DNA of 7,614 bases, from contig JAITHH010000048.1 of the NCBI GenBank assembly GCA_031280065.1, positions 1 to 7,614 of the forward strand, read 5' to 3'. Source of the DNA: Treponema sp. GTDB taxonomy: Bacteria > Spirochaetota > Spirochaetia > Treponematales > Breznakiellaceae. The number at the start of each line of letters is the position of its first letter. Position 1 is the first letter of the stretch. Positions 1-5,850 of this stretch are shown here, one piece after another. The notes under the pieces were generated by a model that had not been told where the DNA came from, made no database searches, and worked only from the letters and a program-made list of their open reading frames with translations. A program made the position numbers and the translations under genes.

Positions 1-1097
1 TTTTGCAGCTCAGTTATCCTGGCGATAAAAGGATCGGACGACGTGTCTACACCCGGCACCGGCGAAACCATCTGGAGAGATTTGATAAAGAAATTACCGG
101 TGGTCTTTCCCGCCAAAAAACGTGTCAACTTGAGCGCGGCTTCCATTTTGGGCGTAGCGGCGTTGATGCTGAAACTGCCGTCCATATACATCGACACAAA
201 ACTGGCATCGCCTGCGTTTTTGACCGGAGGGGCATATATATCAAATTTCAGTTCCGGGTTTTGTGACTTAAAATAACTCCCTTCGTAAGAACCGCCCAGG
301 TAATGAGCAGCCCGCTCATTGATAAAAAGCGCACGGGCATCGTCATAACTTACACCCATGAACATATCCGGCACATAGGGCTTTATATCGTTCATCCGGT
401 TGACAGCCTCCACAAACGCAGTGGACTGAAAATTAGTTTCACCTTTTGTCAGACGATTGTAAAAATCATTAGCGCCGTAAAAATTGGGGCATAGCACACC
501 CATAGCCACTTCAAGAATCCACGCATCCTTGCCGCCAAGACCGATAGGCGTAATACCCGCCTCCTTTACCGCCTCACAATTAGCCAGAAATTGAGCCCAT
601 GTTTTGGGAACGGAAAGCCCCAGTTTCTGGTAAACCGCCGTGTTGTAAAACACAAACAAAGTCTGGCTGGCAAAAGGTACGCCATAGATTTTTCCGTCCG
701 CGATAGATGATGCCCCGCGCCGGGCGTCATCGGAGAACGCTTTTAGTTCGGGAACCACCTCGTCAAGGGCTGTCAAATATCCTGATTGGGCATGAGATTC
801 AAGCTCGCCGTAGGAACGGCTCATAAACACATCCGGCCCGGAACCGCCGCTCAAGGCGGTAGTTAGAATAGTGTTATACTCGGTATTCCGGTGGGCCGTA
901 ACCGTTACGCGGATACCGGGATTTGCCGCCTCAAACTGTTTGAACAGCGACTGATAGGCTTCCACATCCTCAACCCGCCAAGTCCAGAAATTGAGCGTCG
1001 TTCCTGAAGCGGCATTCTCCTTACCGCCTCCCGCGAAGGCCAGGGATGCCAGTATCCAAAAGCACATAGCCATCATCAGGCTTTTTTGCAGCTTCAT
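1..1097 (-). CDS. ABC transporter extracellular solute-binding protein, family 1 (sugar type), partial at the C terminus
   Basis: Periplasmic binding component of an ABC importer, most likely for a sugar or oligosaccharide (UgpB/MalE-like family 1). I translated it by hand from the ATG at 1097: 365 codons with no stop before the window edge. The family usually has about 400-450 residues, so the C-terminal part lies outside. Residues 1-22 are a signal peptide with a likely signal peptidase I site after AFA, before GGGKEN. There is no lipobox cysteine at the cleavage site; the only early Cys (12) is inside the hydrophobic stretch. Family motifs follow: LNFWTWR at 35-41, FEAANPGI at 55-62, SGGSGPDVF at 83-91, and DGKIYGVPF at 134-142 followed by FYNTAVYQKLGLSVPKTW. 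The start is set by GGAGGAG six bases upstream. It has its own promoter. Its codons are AT-richer than those of the xdh genes. The exact substrate cannot be read from this sequence. Confidence 0.9.
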   Translation of the reverse strand, partial: MKLQKSLMMAMCFWILASLAFAGGGKENAASGTTLNFWTWRVEDVEAYQSLFKQFEAANPGIRVTVTAHRNTEYNTILTTALSGGSGPDVFMSRSYGELESHAQSGYLTALDEVVPELKAFSDDARRGASSIADGKIYGVPFASQTLFVFYNTAVYQKLGLSVPKTWAQFLANCEAVKEAGITPIGLGGKDAWILEVAMGVLCPNFYGANDFYNRLTKGETNFQSTAFVEAVNRMNDIKPYVPDMFMGVSYDDARALFINERAAHYLGGSYEGSYFKSQNPELKFDIYAPPVKNAGDASFVSMYMDGSFSINAATPKMEAALKLTRFLAGKTTGNFFIKSLQMVSPVPGVDTSSDPFIARITELQ

Positions 1098-1103
1098 AAT
1101 TTT

Positions 1104-1110
1104 CTCCTCC
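1104..1110 (-). promoter_or_regulatory. Ribosome binding site of the solute-binding protein gene
   Basis: GGAGGAG on the minus strand, six bases before the ATG at 1097. It is a strong Shine-Dalgarno match and fixes the start of the partial gene, in line with the signal peptide that follows. Confidence 0.85.
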
Positions 1111-1125
1111 AATCCAGTTATTATA

Positions 1126-1142
1126 GTGAAAAAAATTTTCAC
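1126..1142. promoter_or_regulatory. Candidate operator palindrome, GTGAAAA-AAA-TTTTCAC
   Basis: A perfect 7-base inverted repeat around a 3-base centre. It lies at about +3 to +19 relative to the transcription start predicted from the promoter at 1151-1179. A repressor bound here would block initiation or early elongation, which is a common arrangement for sugar-uptake genes. The regulator family is unknown: the site lacks the central CG typical of many LacI-family operators. The nine bases CACTATAAT (minus strand) occur at the main -10 box and again 31 bases downstream, beside this palindrome. Confidence 0.45.
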
Positions 1143-1150
1143 ATTAATAG

Positions 1151-1179
1151 ATTATAGTGGGCTAAATTGCGGTTGTCAA
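1151..1179 (-). promoter_or_regulatory. Sigma-70 promoter of the solute-binding protein gene
   Basis: On the minus strand the -35 box is TTGACA (1179-1174) and the -10 box is TATAAT (1156-1151), separated by exactly 17 bases. Both boxes match the consensus perfectly. The predicted start is near 1144, giving a leader of about 47 bases before the ATG at 1097. This makes the transporter gene a separate transcription unit from the xdh operon upstream. Confidence 0.85.
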
Positions 1180-1200
1180 GAAAAAAATTTCATTTTCAAT

Positions 1201-1247
1201 AAAAAACCGCTTTAAATAATGCTGAAAAGGTGATAGGTTTTTAGCGG
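1201..1247 (-). terminator. Weak candidate terminator after the xdh operon
   Basis: Minus strand: CCGCT (1247-1243) can pair with AGCGG (1211-1207) across a 31-base loop, and six T residues follow at once (1206-1201), then ATTG. An alternative pairing of AAAAACC with GGTTTTT uses the same bases. The stem is short and the loop long, so this is a tentative call. Its position between the last operon gene and the next promoter fits. The rest of 1098-1306 holds the promoter, the operator and a GC hairpin at 1265-1287 without a U tract. No gene was seen there. Confidence 0.3.
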
Positions 1248-1306
1248 GACAGACGGCTGGTACGGGCCGGCGCTCCCCGTCCCGGCCATTGCAATACCCC
1301 GCCGCC

Positions 1307-1513
1307 TTACCTGAAGTCTTTCCGCGCTTCGGTTAATACCCTGACGCCAAGTTCAACGCAGTTCTCGCAAATAAAAACGTTGTTGAGCCCCGCTATCAGA
1401 AAGCAGGCGTCGTTCGGCGAGATGCCGCAAAAGGAACAGCGGCGGATGCTTTCCGGCGGTTCTTCACAGCCCGAAGGACGAGCCGCCGGATTTTCCGGCT
1501 TTTTCTTTGCCAT
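1307..1513 (-). CDS. Small stand-alone ClpX-type C4 zinc-binding domain protein (68 residues)
   Basis: The C-terminal two thirds match the N-terminal zinc-binding domain of ClpX. Cys26-x2-Cys29 and Cys49-x2-Cys52 are the four metal ligands, in the context CSFCG...LIAG...VFICENCVEL. In ClpX this treble-clef domain dimerises and binds adaptors and substrates. Here the protein ends after VLTEARKDFR, with no AAA+ ATPase domain. Residues 1-25 form a Lys/Pro/Glu-rich, probably unstructured tail with an extra Cys at 16. The ATG at 1513 lies 21 bases after the xdhC stop and is preceded by GGGGGAAAGG, so the gene is probably the last of the xdh operon. That context suggests a job tied to the hydroxylase, such as assembly, redox sensing or turnover, but this is inference only. 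An intact start, ribosome site and ligand set argue against a clpX pseudogene fragment. Confidence 0.8.
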   Translation of the reverse strand: MAKKKPENPAARPSGCEEPPESIRRCSFCGISPNDACFLIAGLNNVFICENCVELGVRVLTEARKDFR

Positions 1514-1534
1514 GGGCCTTTCCCCCGTGCACGG

Positions 1535-2011
1535 CTACCTGCCGCGAGCCATCACCTTCCGCACGGCCTTCAAGATATTCTCGTAGCCCGTGCAGCGGCA
1601 CAGGTGGCCCGACAGGAGCTTCCGCAGTTCGTCATCGGTGTATTGCTTGCCGGAACGGACAATCTCCGAGGCGCTCATCAAAAAGCCGGGGGTGCAGAAA
1701 CCGCACTGAACCGCGCCTTCGTCAATAAACGCCTGCTGAATCTCCGCCAGTTCCCCCCCGGGACCAACCAGACCCTCGGTGGTGAGAATCTCCTTGCCGT
1801 CAGCCCAGACCGCCAGGTAGATGCAGGAGTTGAAACATTCACCGTTGATGATCACGTTGCAGGCCCCGCACTCGCCAACCTCGCAGCCCTTCTTCACGCT
1901 GATCAGGCGGTATTCGTTCCGCAGCATATCGGTCAGGGAAGCGCGGACATCCACCGAAGTTTCCGTTTCCCTGCCGTTGATGGTACAGCGCACCAAAGCC
2001 CGTTGACTCAT
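1535..2011 (-). CDS. xdhC: Xanthine dehydrogenase iron-sulfur subunit XdhC
   Basis: Electron-transfer subunit with two [2Fe-2S] clusters, passing electrons from the molybdenum site of XdhA to the FAD of XdhB in the cytoplasm. The N-terminal plant-type ferredoxin domain has Cys43, Cys48, Cys51 and Cys63 (CEVGECGAC, then FNSC). The C-terminal helical domain has Cys103, Cys106, Cys138 and Cys140 (QCGFCTPG and LCRCTGY). Gln102 before Cys103 is the residue that contacts the molybdopterin cofactor in this family. At 158 residues it is almost the size of E. coli XdhC (159) and shares stretches such as NSCIYLAVWADGKEI. The start overlaps the xdhB stop as ATGA, and GGGGGAGGA in the end of xdhB serves as ribosome site. 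The symbol follows E. coli usage. In other species xdhC names an unrelated maturation factor. Confidence 0.95.
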   Translation of the reverse strand: MSQRALVRCTINGRETETSVDVRASLTDMLRNEYRLISVKKGCEVGECGACNVIINGECFNSCIYLAVWADGKEILTTEGLVGPGGELAEIQQAFIDEGAVQCGFCTPGFLMSASEIVRSGKQYTDDELRKLLSGHLCRCTGYENILKAVRKVMARGR

Positions 2012-2907
2012 GTGTTTCCTCCCCCGCTTACCGCCGCGCCGGCCCGGGAAACCGCCTCCCGGAACGCCCGTTTCAGCAATTCCTCCGCCAGGTGCAGGCG
2101 GAATTCCCTGCTGGCCCGCCAGCTTGACCGGGGGTTGATGTCCTCCAGGCAGGCCCGGGCCACCGCGCTGATCGTCTCTTCGTTCACCGGCTTGCCTTGG
2201 GCAGCAGCCTCCGCGTGGGGGGCGCGCATGGGGACCGGGCCCGCCACCCCAAAGGCAGCCCGCAGGCGCTCCACCCGGCGCTTGTCCGGCGAAAGCAGCG
2301 CGTTCACCGAGCAGCCCAGGGTGGCGATGTCCATGGCGTTCCGCATGGCGTACTTGATGTAATGGCCGTAACAGCCCTCATAGCTTTCCTTGGGGATGAT
2401 GATCCCCTGGAGCAATTCCGCCGGGCCCAGGGCAACCCTGCCTGCGGCAACGTAGTGCTCTTTGATCGGGACAAGGCGCAGCCCCCCAGGGCCCCGGTAC
2501 TCCATCACCGCGTCAAAGGCCAGCAAGGTCGAGGCGCTGTCCGCGGACGTAACCCCATTGCAGGTATTCCCGCCGATGGTGCCGATGTTGCGTATCTGGG
2601 GCCCGCCGATCATATCCACCGCCTCCCCCAGCACGGGGATATGGCGCTGAATCAGAGGGTCCCAGGTGATATGGGAAAAACTGGTGAGCGCCCCGATCCG
2701 CAGGGCCCCCGCGCTGTCCAGGGAAACGCCCCGCAATTCGTCCAGCTTCTGGATGCTCACCAGGACCGCGCCCGCGAGTCTGCCCTCCCGTATCTTGATG
2801 AGCACATCGCTCCCCCCGGCGATGATCTTCGCCTCCGGGTGTTCCTGGAGCAGGGCGATGGCCTCTTCTATTGAGGAAGCCTCGTACAAAGCCGCTATAT
2901 CATACAT
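2008..2907 (-). CDS. xdhB: Xanthine dehydrogenase FAD-binding subunit XdhB
   Basis: FAD subunit of the heterotrimeric molybdenum hydroxylase, which hands electrons from the iron-sulfur subunit to the final acceptor (NAD+ or another carrier). The N-terminal FAD-binding domain (PCMH/FAD_binding_5 type) shows the two pyrophosphate loops: AGGSDVL at 30-36 and GGPQIRNIGTIGGN at 101-114, followed by TCNGVTSADSA. The C-terminal part (about 170-290) is the CO-dehydrogenase flavoprotein C-terminal domain, with YAMRNAMDIATLGC, AFGVAGPVP and INPRSSWRASREFRLHL, closely like E. coli XdhB. At 299 residues it has the normal length (E. coli 292) and lacks the extra [4Fe-4S] loop of 4-hydroxybenzoyl-CoA reductase. 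The ATG lies 8 bases inside the end of xdhA, with AAGGAGG (2923-2917) nine bases upstream, so translation is coupled. A slightly longer Ala/Gly-rich tail ends the protein. Confidence 0.95.
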   Translation of the reverse strand: MYDIAALYEASSIEEAIALLQEHPEAKIIAGGSDVLIKIREGRLAGAVLVSIQKLDELRGVSLDSAGALRIGALTSFSHITWDPLIQRHIPVLGEAVDMIGGPQIRNIGTIGGNTCNGVTSADSASTLLAFDAVMEYRGPGGLRLVPIKEHYVAAGRVALGPAELLQGIIIPKESYEGCYGHYIKYAMRNAMDIATLGCSVNALLSPDKRRVERLRAAFGVAGPVPMRAPHAEAAAQGKPVNEETISAVARACLEDINPRSSWRASREFRLHLAEELLKRAFREAVSRAGAAVSGGGNT

Positions 2908-5200
2908 ACAGACCCGCCTCCTTGAAGGCCGCGAAGAGCCGGTGGGGGTTCAGGGGGAGCTGATTCACGCCCACCCCGGTAGCGTGGAGCACCGCGTTCC
3001 TGATGGCCGCCGCGCCGGGCACCGTGGGGGGCTCCCCCAGGGCCTTGGTCCCGAACGCGCCGGTGGGTTCGTAATTCTCCACAAAGGCGGCCTCCAGATG
3101 GGGATGATCCATCATGGTGGCGATCTTGTAGTCCAGGAAGTTGCCGTTCAGGAGGGCCCCGGACTTTTCATCGTAGAGCAGTTGTTCTGAAAGGCCAAAG
3201 CCGATGGCCATGCTCATGCCGCCGTGCACCTGGGCTGCTGCCAGTTGGGGGTTGATGAGCCTGCCGCAGTCGTGGCAGTTGATCATGTCCAGGAGCTTCA
3301 CCTTGGCCAGGGGAATGTCCACCTCCACTTCCGCAAAGGCGCAGCCGAAGCTGTAGGCGTTGCTCTTCACCTGGGCGGTGGTTTCCGCGGTAAAATGCTC
3401 GGCGTGTTCCGCGCTGTAGAGGGCTTCGGTTGCCAATTCCCCCAGGCTGAGGAGGACCCGGCTGTCCTGGGAGCACAGGACGATGGCGCCTTCCTGAATG
3501 TCCAGGCTGGCCTGGGCCATGCGGGTGTACTCAGCGGCCCGGCGGAGTATCTTCTCTTTGAGCAGGAGGGCCGCCTTCTGAACCGCCGCGCCGCCTACAT
3601 AGGTCTGGCGGGAACCGTAGGCCCCGGTGCCAAAGGGGGTGATGTCCGTGTCCTGGGCGCTGATCACGTGCACGTCCTCCCAGAGAATGCCCAGGGTATC
3701 GGCGGTCATCTGGGTAAAGGCCGTATCCGCGCCCTGGCCGATTTCGGTTTCCCCCAGTTGAACCTGTACGCTGCCGTCCTGGTTCAGAACCATGCGGCAG
3801 GAGGAAACTTCGATGGAGATGGGCCACACTGCGGTGTTGTACCAGAAGAGGGACACGCCCACTCCCCGGCGCAGGGGGCCGGTCTGGTTCTGATAGCGCC
3901 GCCGCTTCTCGTCCCATTGGATGTAGGCTTTGCCCCGGTCTACGCACTGGCGGAAGGAATCGAAGTAATTCACGTTCTTGGTGAAGGGGTCGGTGTAGCC
4001 CACGGGCATCAGGTTGAGGAAGCGGAATTCCAGGGGGTCGAGTTTGAGCTGCCGGGCGATGTCTTCGATATGGGACTCGATGGCGAAGACCGCCTGGGGG
4101 GTGCCGTAGCCGCGCATGGCCCCCGCGGTGGCGGTGTTGGTGTACACGGTGAATATCTCCGTGCGCCGGGCCTTTTCGTCCTGGTAGAGCTGGCGGAACA
4201 CGTTGGTTCCCTTGGCCGCGATGCCGTGGCCGTGGGAGCCGTAGGCCCCCTGGTTGGAATAGGCCAGGTACTTGCGGGCCGCGATGCGTCCGTTGGGCCG
4301 CAGCCAGGTGGTGAGGAATATTTTTTCACTGTGCCGTACCCGGGTGCCAAAGAAGATTTCCTCCCGGCTCAGTTCCAGTTTGACCAGCCTCCCGCCCACG
4401 AGGGTCGTGAGGTAGGCGTTCAGGGGTTCGTAGAGGGCGTCCTGTTTGTTACCGAAGCCGCCGCCGATGTAGGGTTTGATGATCCGCACCCTGCCCCAGG
4501 GGAGGCCCAGGGCCTGGGCCACGATGCGCCGGACGATATGGGGTATCTGGGTGGAGGAGACCACCACGATACGCCCGTTTTCCATGTACGCGAAGGAGAC
4601 CACTGGCTCCAGGTGGCAGTGCTGCACCATGGGGGTTTCATAGATCCCCTCGATCTTGATGAGTCCCGCTTCGGCAATGGCCTGCTGGAAATCGCCGTCC
4701 TCGATGGCGGTGTGTTTGAGGATGTTCCGGGCTGCGCCCTCGTGCAGGAGGGGCGCGCCGTCTTCCATGGCCGCTTCGGGGGTGAGCAGGGGCGGGTATT
4801 CATCGTACTCAACCTTGATGGCCCGCAGGGCCCTGGCCGCGGTTACTTCGTCCTGGGCGATTACCGCGCCGATGTCATCGCCGTAGAGCCGCACCCGGGG
4901 GGCGAGGAGTTTCCGGTCCGCGGGGTCCTGGTGGGCGGGGTCTGTTGACCAGGGGTGGCCCGCGGTGGGAAAGGGGATGTCCGGCGTGTCGAAACAGGTG
5001 ATCACCTTGACCACCCCGGGGATACGCTCCGCGGCGCTGGTGTCCATGGACTTTACCCGGCCATTGGCTATGGCGGCATGGAGCACCTTGCCGACCAGGG
5101 CGTTCCGCTCACAGAGGTCGTCGGTATATTTGGCTCTGCCGGTAACTTTTTCAAAGGCGTCCACCCGGGGGATACTTTTTCCAATACACTTCGATTCCAT
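2900..5200 (-). CDS. xdhA: Xanthine dehydrogenase molybdenum-binding subunit XdhA
   Basis: Catalytic subunit that hydroxylates purines (hypoxanthine to xanthine, xanthine to urate) at a molybdopterin centre. Counting from the ATG at 5200 (766 residues; E. coli XdhA 752), the N-terminal aldehyde oxidase/xanthine dehydrogenase a/b hammerhead domain begins at IGKSIPRVDAFEKVTGRAKYT. Molybdopterin-binding loops are GGGFGNKQ (246-253), MRGYGTPQ (362-369), EIGQG (486-490) and GAYGSRQTYVGG (from 526). Residues equivalent to the substrate-binding Glu and Arg and the catalytic Glu of xanthine oxidoreductases are Glu281 (SREE), Arg363 and Glu723 (ALGEPP). Long identical stretches with E. coli XdhA, such as VVSSTQIPHIVRR, make the family certain. 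A GTG at 5218 would add six residues but lies upstream of the predicted -10 box, and neither start has a Shine-Dalgarno site. I chose the ATG as a probable leaderless start. The gene is much GC-richer than its flanks. Substrate preference is inferred, not shown. Confidence 0.93.
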   Translation of the reverse strand: MESKCIGKSIPRVDAFEKVTGRAKYTDDLCERNALVGKVLHAAIANGRVKSMDTSAAERIPGVVKVITCFDTPDIPFPTAGHPWSTDPAHQDPADRKLLAPRVRLYGDDIGAVIAQDEVTAARALRAIKVEYDEYPPLLTPEAAMEDGAPLLHEGAARNILKHTAIEDGDFQQAIAEAGLIKIEGIYETPMVQHCHLEPVVSFAYMENGRIVVVSSTQIPHIVRRIVAQALGLPWGRVRIIKPYIGGGFGNKQDALYEPLNAYLTTLVGGRLVKLELSREEIFFGTRVRHSEKIFLTTWLRPNGRIAARKYLAYSNQGAYGSHGHGIAAKGTNVFRQLYQDEKARRTEIFTVYTNTATAGAMRGYGTPQAVFAIESHIEDIARQLKLDPLEFRFLNLMPVGYTDPFTKNVNYFDSFRQCVDRGKAYIQWDEKRRRYQNQTGPLRRGVGVSLFWYNTAVWPISIEVSSCRMVLNQDGSVQVQLGETEIGQGADTAFTQMTADTLGILWEDVHVISAQDTDITPFGTGAYGSRQTYVGGAAVQKAALLLKEKILRRAAEYTRMAQASLDIQEGAIVLCSQDSRVLLSLGELATEALYSAEHAEHFTAETTAQVKSNAYSFGCAFAEVEVDIPLAKVKLLDMINCHDCGRLINPQLAAAQVHGGMSMAIGFGLSEQLLYDEKSGALLNGNFLDYKIATMMDHPHLEAAFVENYEPTGAFGTKALGEPPTVPGAAAIRNAVLHATGVGVNQLPLNPHRLFAAFKEAGLYV
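2917..2923 (-). promoter_or_regulatory. Ribosome binding site of xdhB inside the end of xdhA
   Basis: AAGGAGG on the minus strand, nine bases before the xdhB ATG at 2907 and inside the last codons of xdhA. It supports the 8-base overlap as the real gene junction and coupled translation of the two subunits. Confidence 0.8.
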
Positions 5201-5206
5201 GTGCTT

Positions 5207-5235
5207 AGTATAACACACAATGGGGTGATGTGCAA
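5207..5235 (-). promoter_or_regulatory. Extended -10 promoter of the xdh operon, predicted leaderless
   Basis: Minus strand: TTGCAC (5235-5230), a 17-base spacer, then TATACT (5212-5207). TG lies one base before the -10 box (TGT-TATACT), which is the extended -10 motif. Six bases (AAGCAC) follow before the ATG at 5200, so the expected +1 is the A of the start codon. There is no Shine-Dalgarno site at this ATG or at the GTG at 5218, so a leaderless transcript is the simplest reading. A looser inverted repeat, TGTG...CACA, surrounds the -10 box. No purine riboswitch fits, since there would be no leader. Confidence 0.6.
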
Positions 5236-5268
5236 AAAACTAAATCCGCTGATCCGGCGCCGCAGCAG
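5234..5268 (-). terminator. Rho-independent terminator after the secreted-protein operon
   Basis: Minus strand: CTGCTG (5268-5263) pairs with CAGCGG (5251-5246) with one G-U pair and an 11-base GC-rich loop. ATTTAGTTTTTT (5245-5234) follows. It begins 28 bases after the stop of the 5838-5296 gene. Its T tract overlaps the -35 box of the xdh promoter, so the two operons are separated with almost no spare DNA. Confidence 0.5.
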
Positions 5269-5295
5269 CCCTTTACCGGCCAGGGCCCCCAAAAA

Positions 5296-5838
5296 TTACC
5301 TGAGAACCGCTTGAAGCTGCGCGAGTATTCTGCGGCTTGTGACAAACCGTTTGAAGGCGTTGGAATTGATATACTCCCGGATAGTATTCGTGCGGTTTGT
5401 CATTATATCAAGAACCACCAGCGCGTTCCCCGGCAGGATCGGGAACACCGGGCCCTCCCTGGGAACCTGGTACAGGGCTATCAGGTAGCCGTTTCTCCCG
5501 TGCCTTAGTTTGTACAGCACATTGCCGCTCTCTATGCCGCTGATGTCAGAATCCATGGTGCAGTAGGTTCTATCCAGAATGAGCAGATGGTACAGGGGCA
5601 GGGAAACATTAAGCCGGGCCATCTCATTATCCAGAATCCCCCTGCCGGGCTCCAGGTTTTCCTGCGGCCTGATTGCCGTTCTCCGCGCTCCAGGGGGAAC
5701 GTCGTCAGGAAGGGTGATCTCAATGGCGGCCATATCTTCATCCGTCAGATAAGGAATATCATCCTCGTCGTAGGCAAAGACTCCATGGGACGCACACAAC
5801 AGCATCAGGGCAGCAGCCAGGACAGTAAATCTTTTCAT
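5296..5838 (-). CDS. Secreted protein of unknown function (180 residues)
   Basis: I do not recognise a family. Residues 1-22 are a clear signal peptide (MKRF, then a hydrophobic run ending SHGVFA) with probable cleavage before YDEDD. Cys15 lies in the hydrophobic run with Leu before it, so it is not a lipobox. The mature N terminus is acidic (YDEDDIPYLTDEDM), followed by a Pro/Arg-rich segment and then a mixed, probably alpha/beta region. The C terminus, from about residue 150, is basic and likely helical (FKRFVTSRRILAQLQAVLR). Only one Cys remains in the mature protein, so a disulfide within the chain is not expected. The start is set by GGAGG six bases before the ATG. The gene begins 12 bases after the stop of another secreted protein, so the two form an operon, and a probable terminator follows. 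A link to the xdh genes downstream is not supported beyond proximity. Confidence 0.8.
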   Translation of the reverse strand: MKRFTVLAAALMLLCASHGVFAYDEDDIPYLTDEDMAAIEITLPDDVPPGARRTAIRPQENLEPGRGILDNEMARLNVSLPLYHLLILDRTYCTMDSDISGIESGNVLYKLRHGRNGYLIALYQVPREGPVFPILPGNALVVLDIMTNRTNTIREYINSNAFKRFVTSRRILAQLQAVLR

Positions 5839-5850
5839 TTTAAACCTCCG

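Noticed and set aside
3..494. Small plus-strand open frames (87, 77 and 63 codons) at the left edge
   Set aside because: The minus strand here is an unbroken solute-binding protein frame with family motifs, so these are shadows.
1265..1287. GGCCGG/CCGGCC hairpin after the zinc-finger gene as an intrinsic terminator
   Set aside because: The stem is good, but the minus-strand bases that follow (CCGTACCAGCC) contain no T tract.
1604..2874. Plus-strand open frames of 252 and 225 codons opposite xdhC and xdhB
   Set aside because: They are shadows of the real subunits, with no ribosome site context and low-complexity Arg/Ala/Pro-rich products.
3224..4948. A 574-codon open frame on the plus strand, antisense to xdhA
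   Set aside because: It lies wholly inside xdhA, whose family motifs are certain. The product is Gly/Val/His-rich with no recognisable domain. Long antisense frames are expected in very GC-rich coding DNA.
5201..5218. GTG at 5218 as the xdhA start, adding six residues
   Set aside because: It has no ribosome site and lies upstream of the predicted -10 box. The family-conserved region begins only after the ATG at 5200.
5201..5295. A purine or xanthine riboswitch before xdhA
   Set aside because: The 95-base gap is filled by the terminator of the previous operon and the promoter. The predicted transcript has no leader to hold an aptamer.
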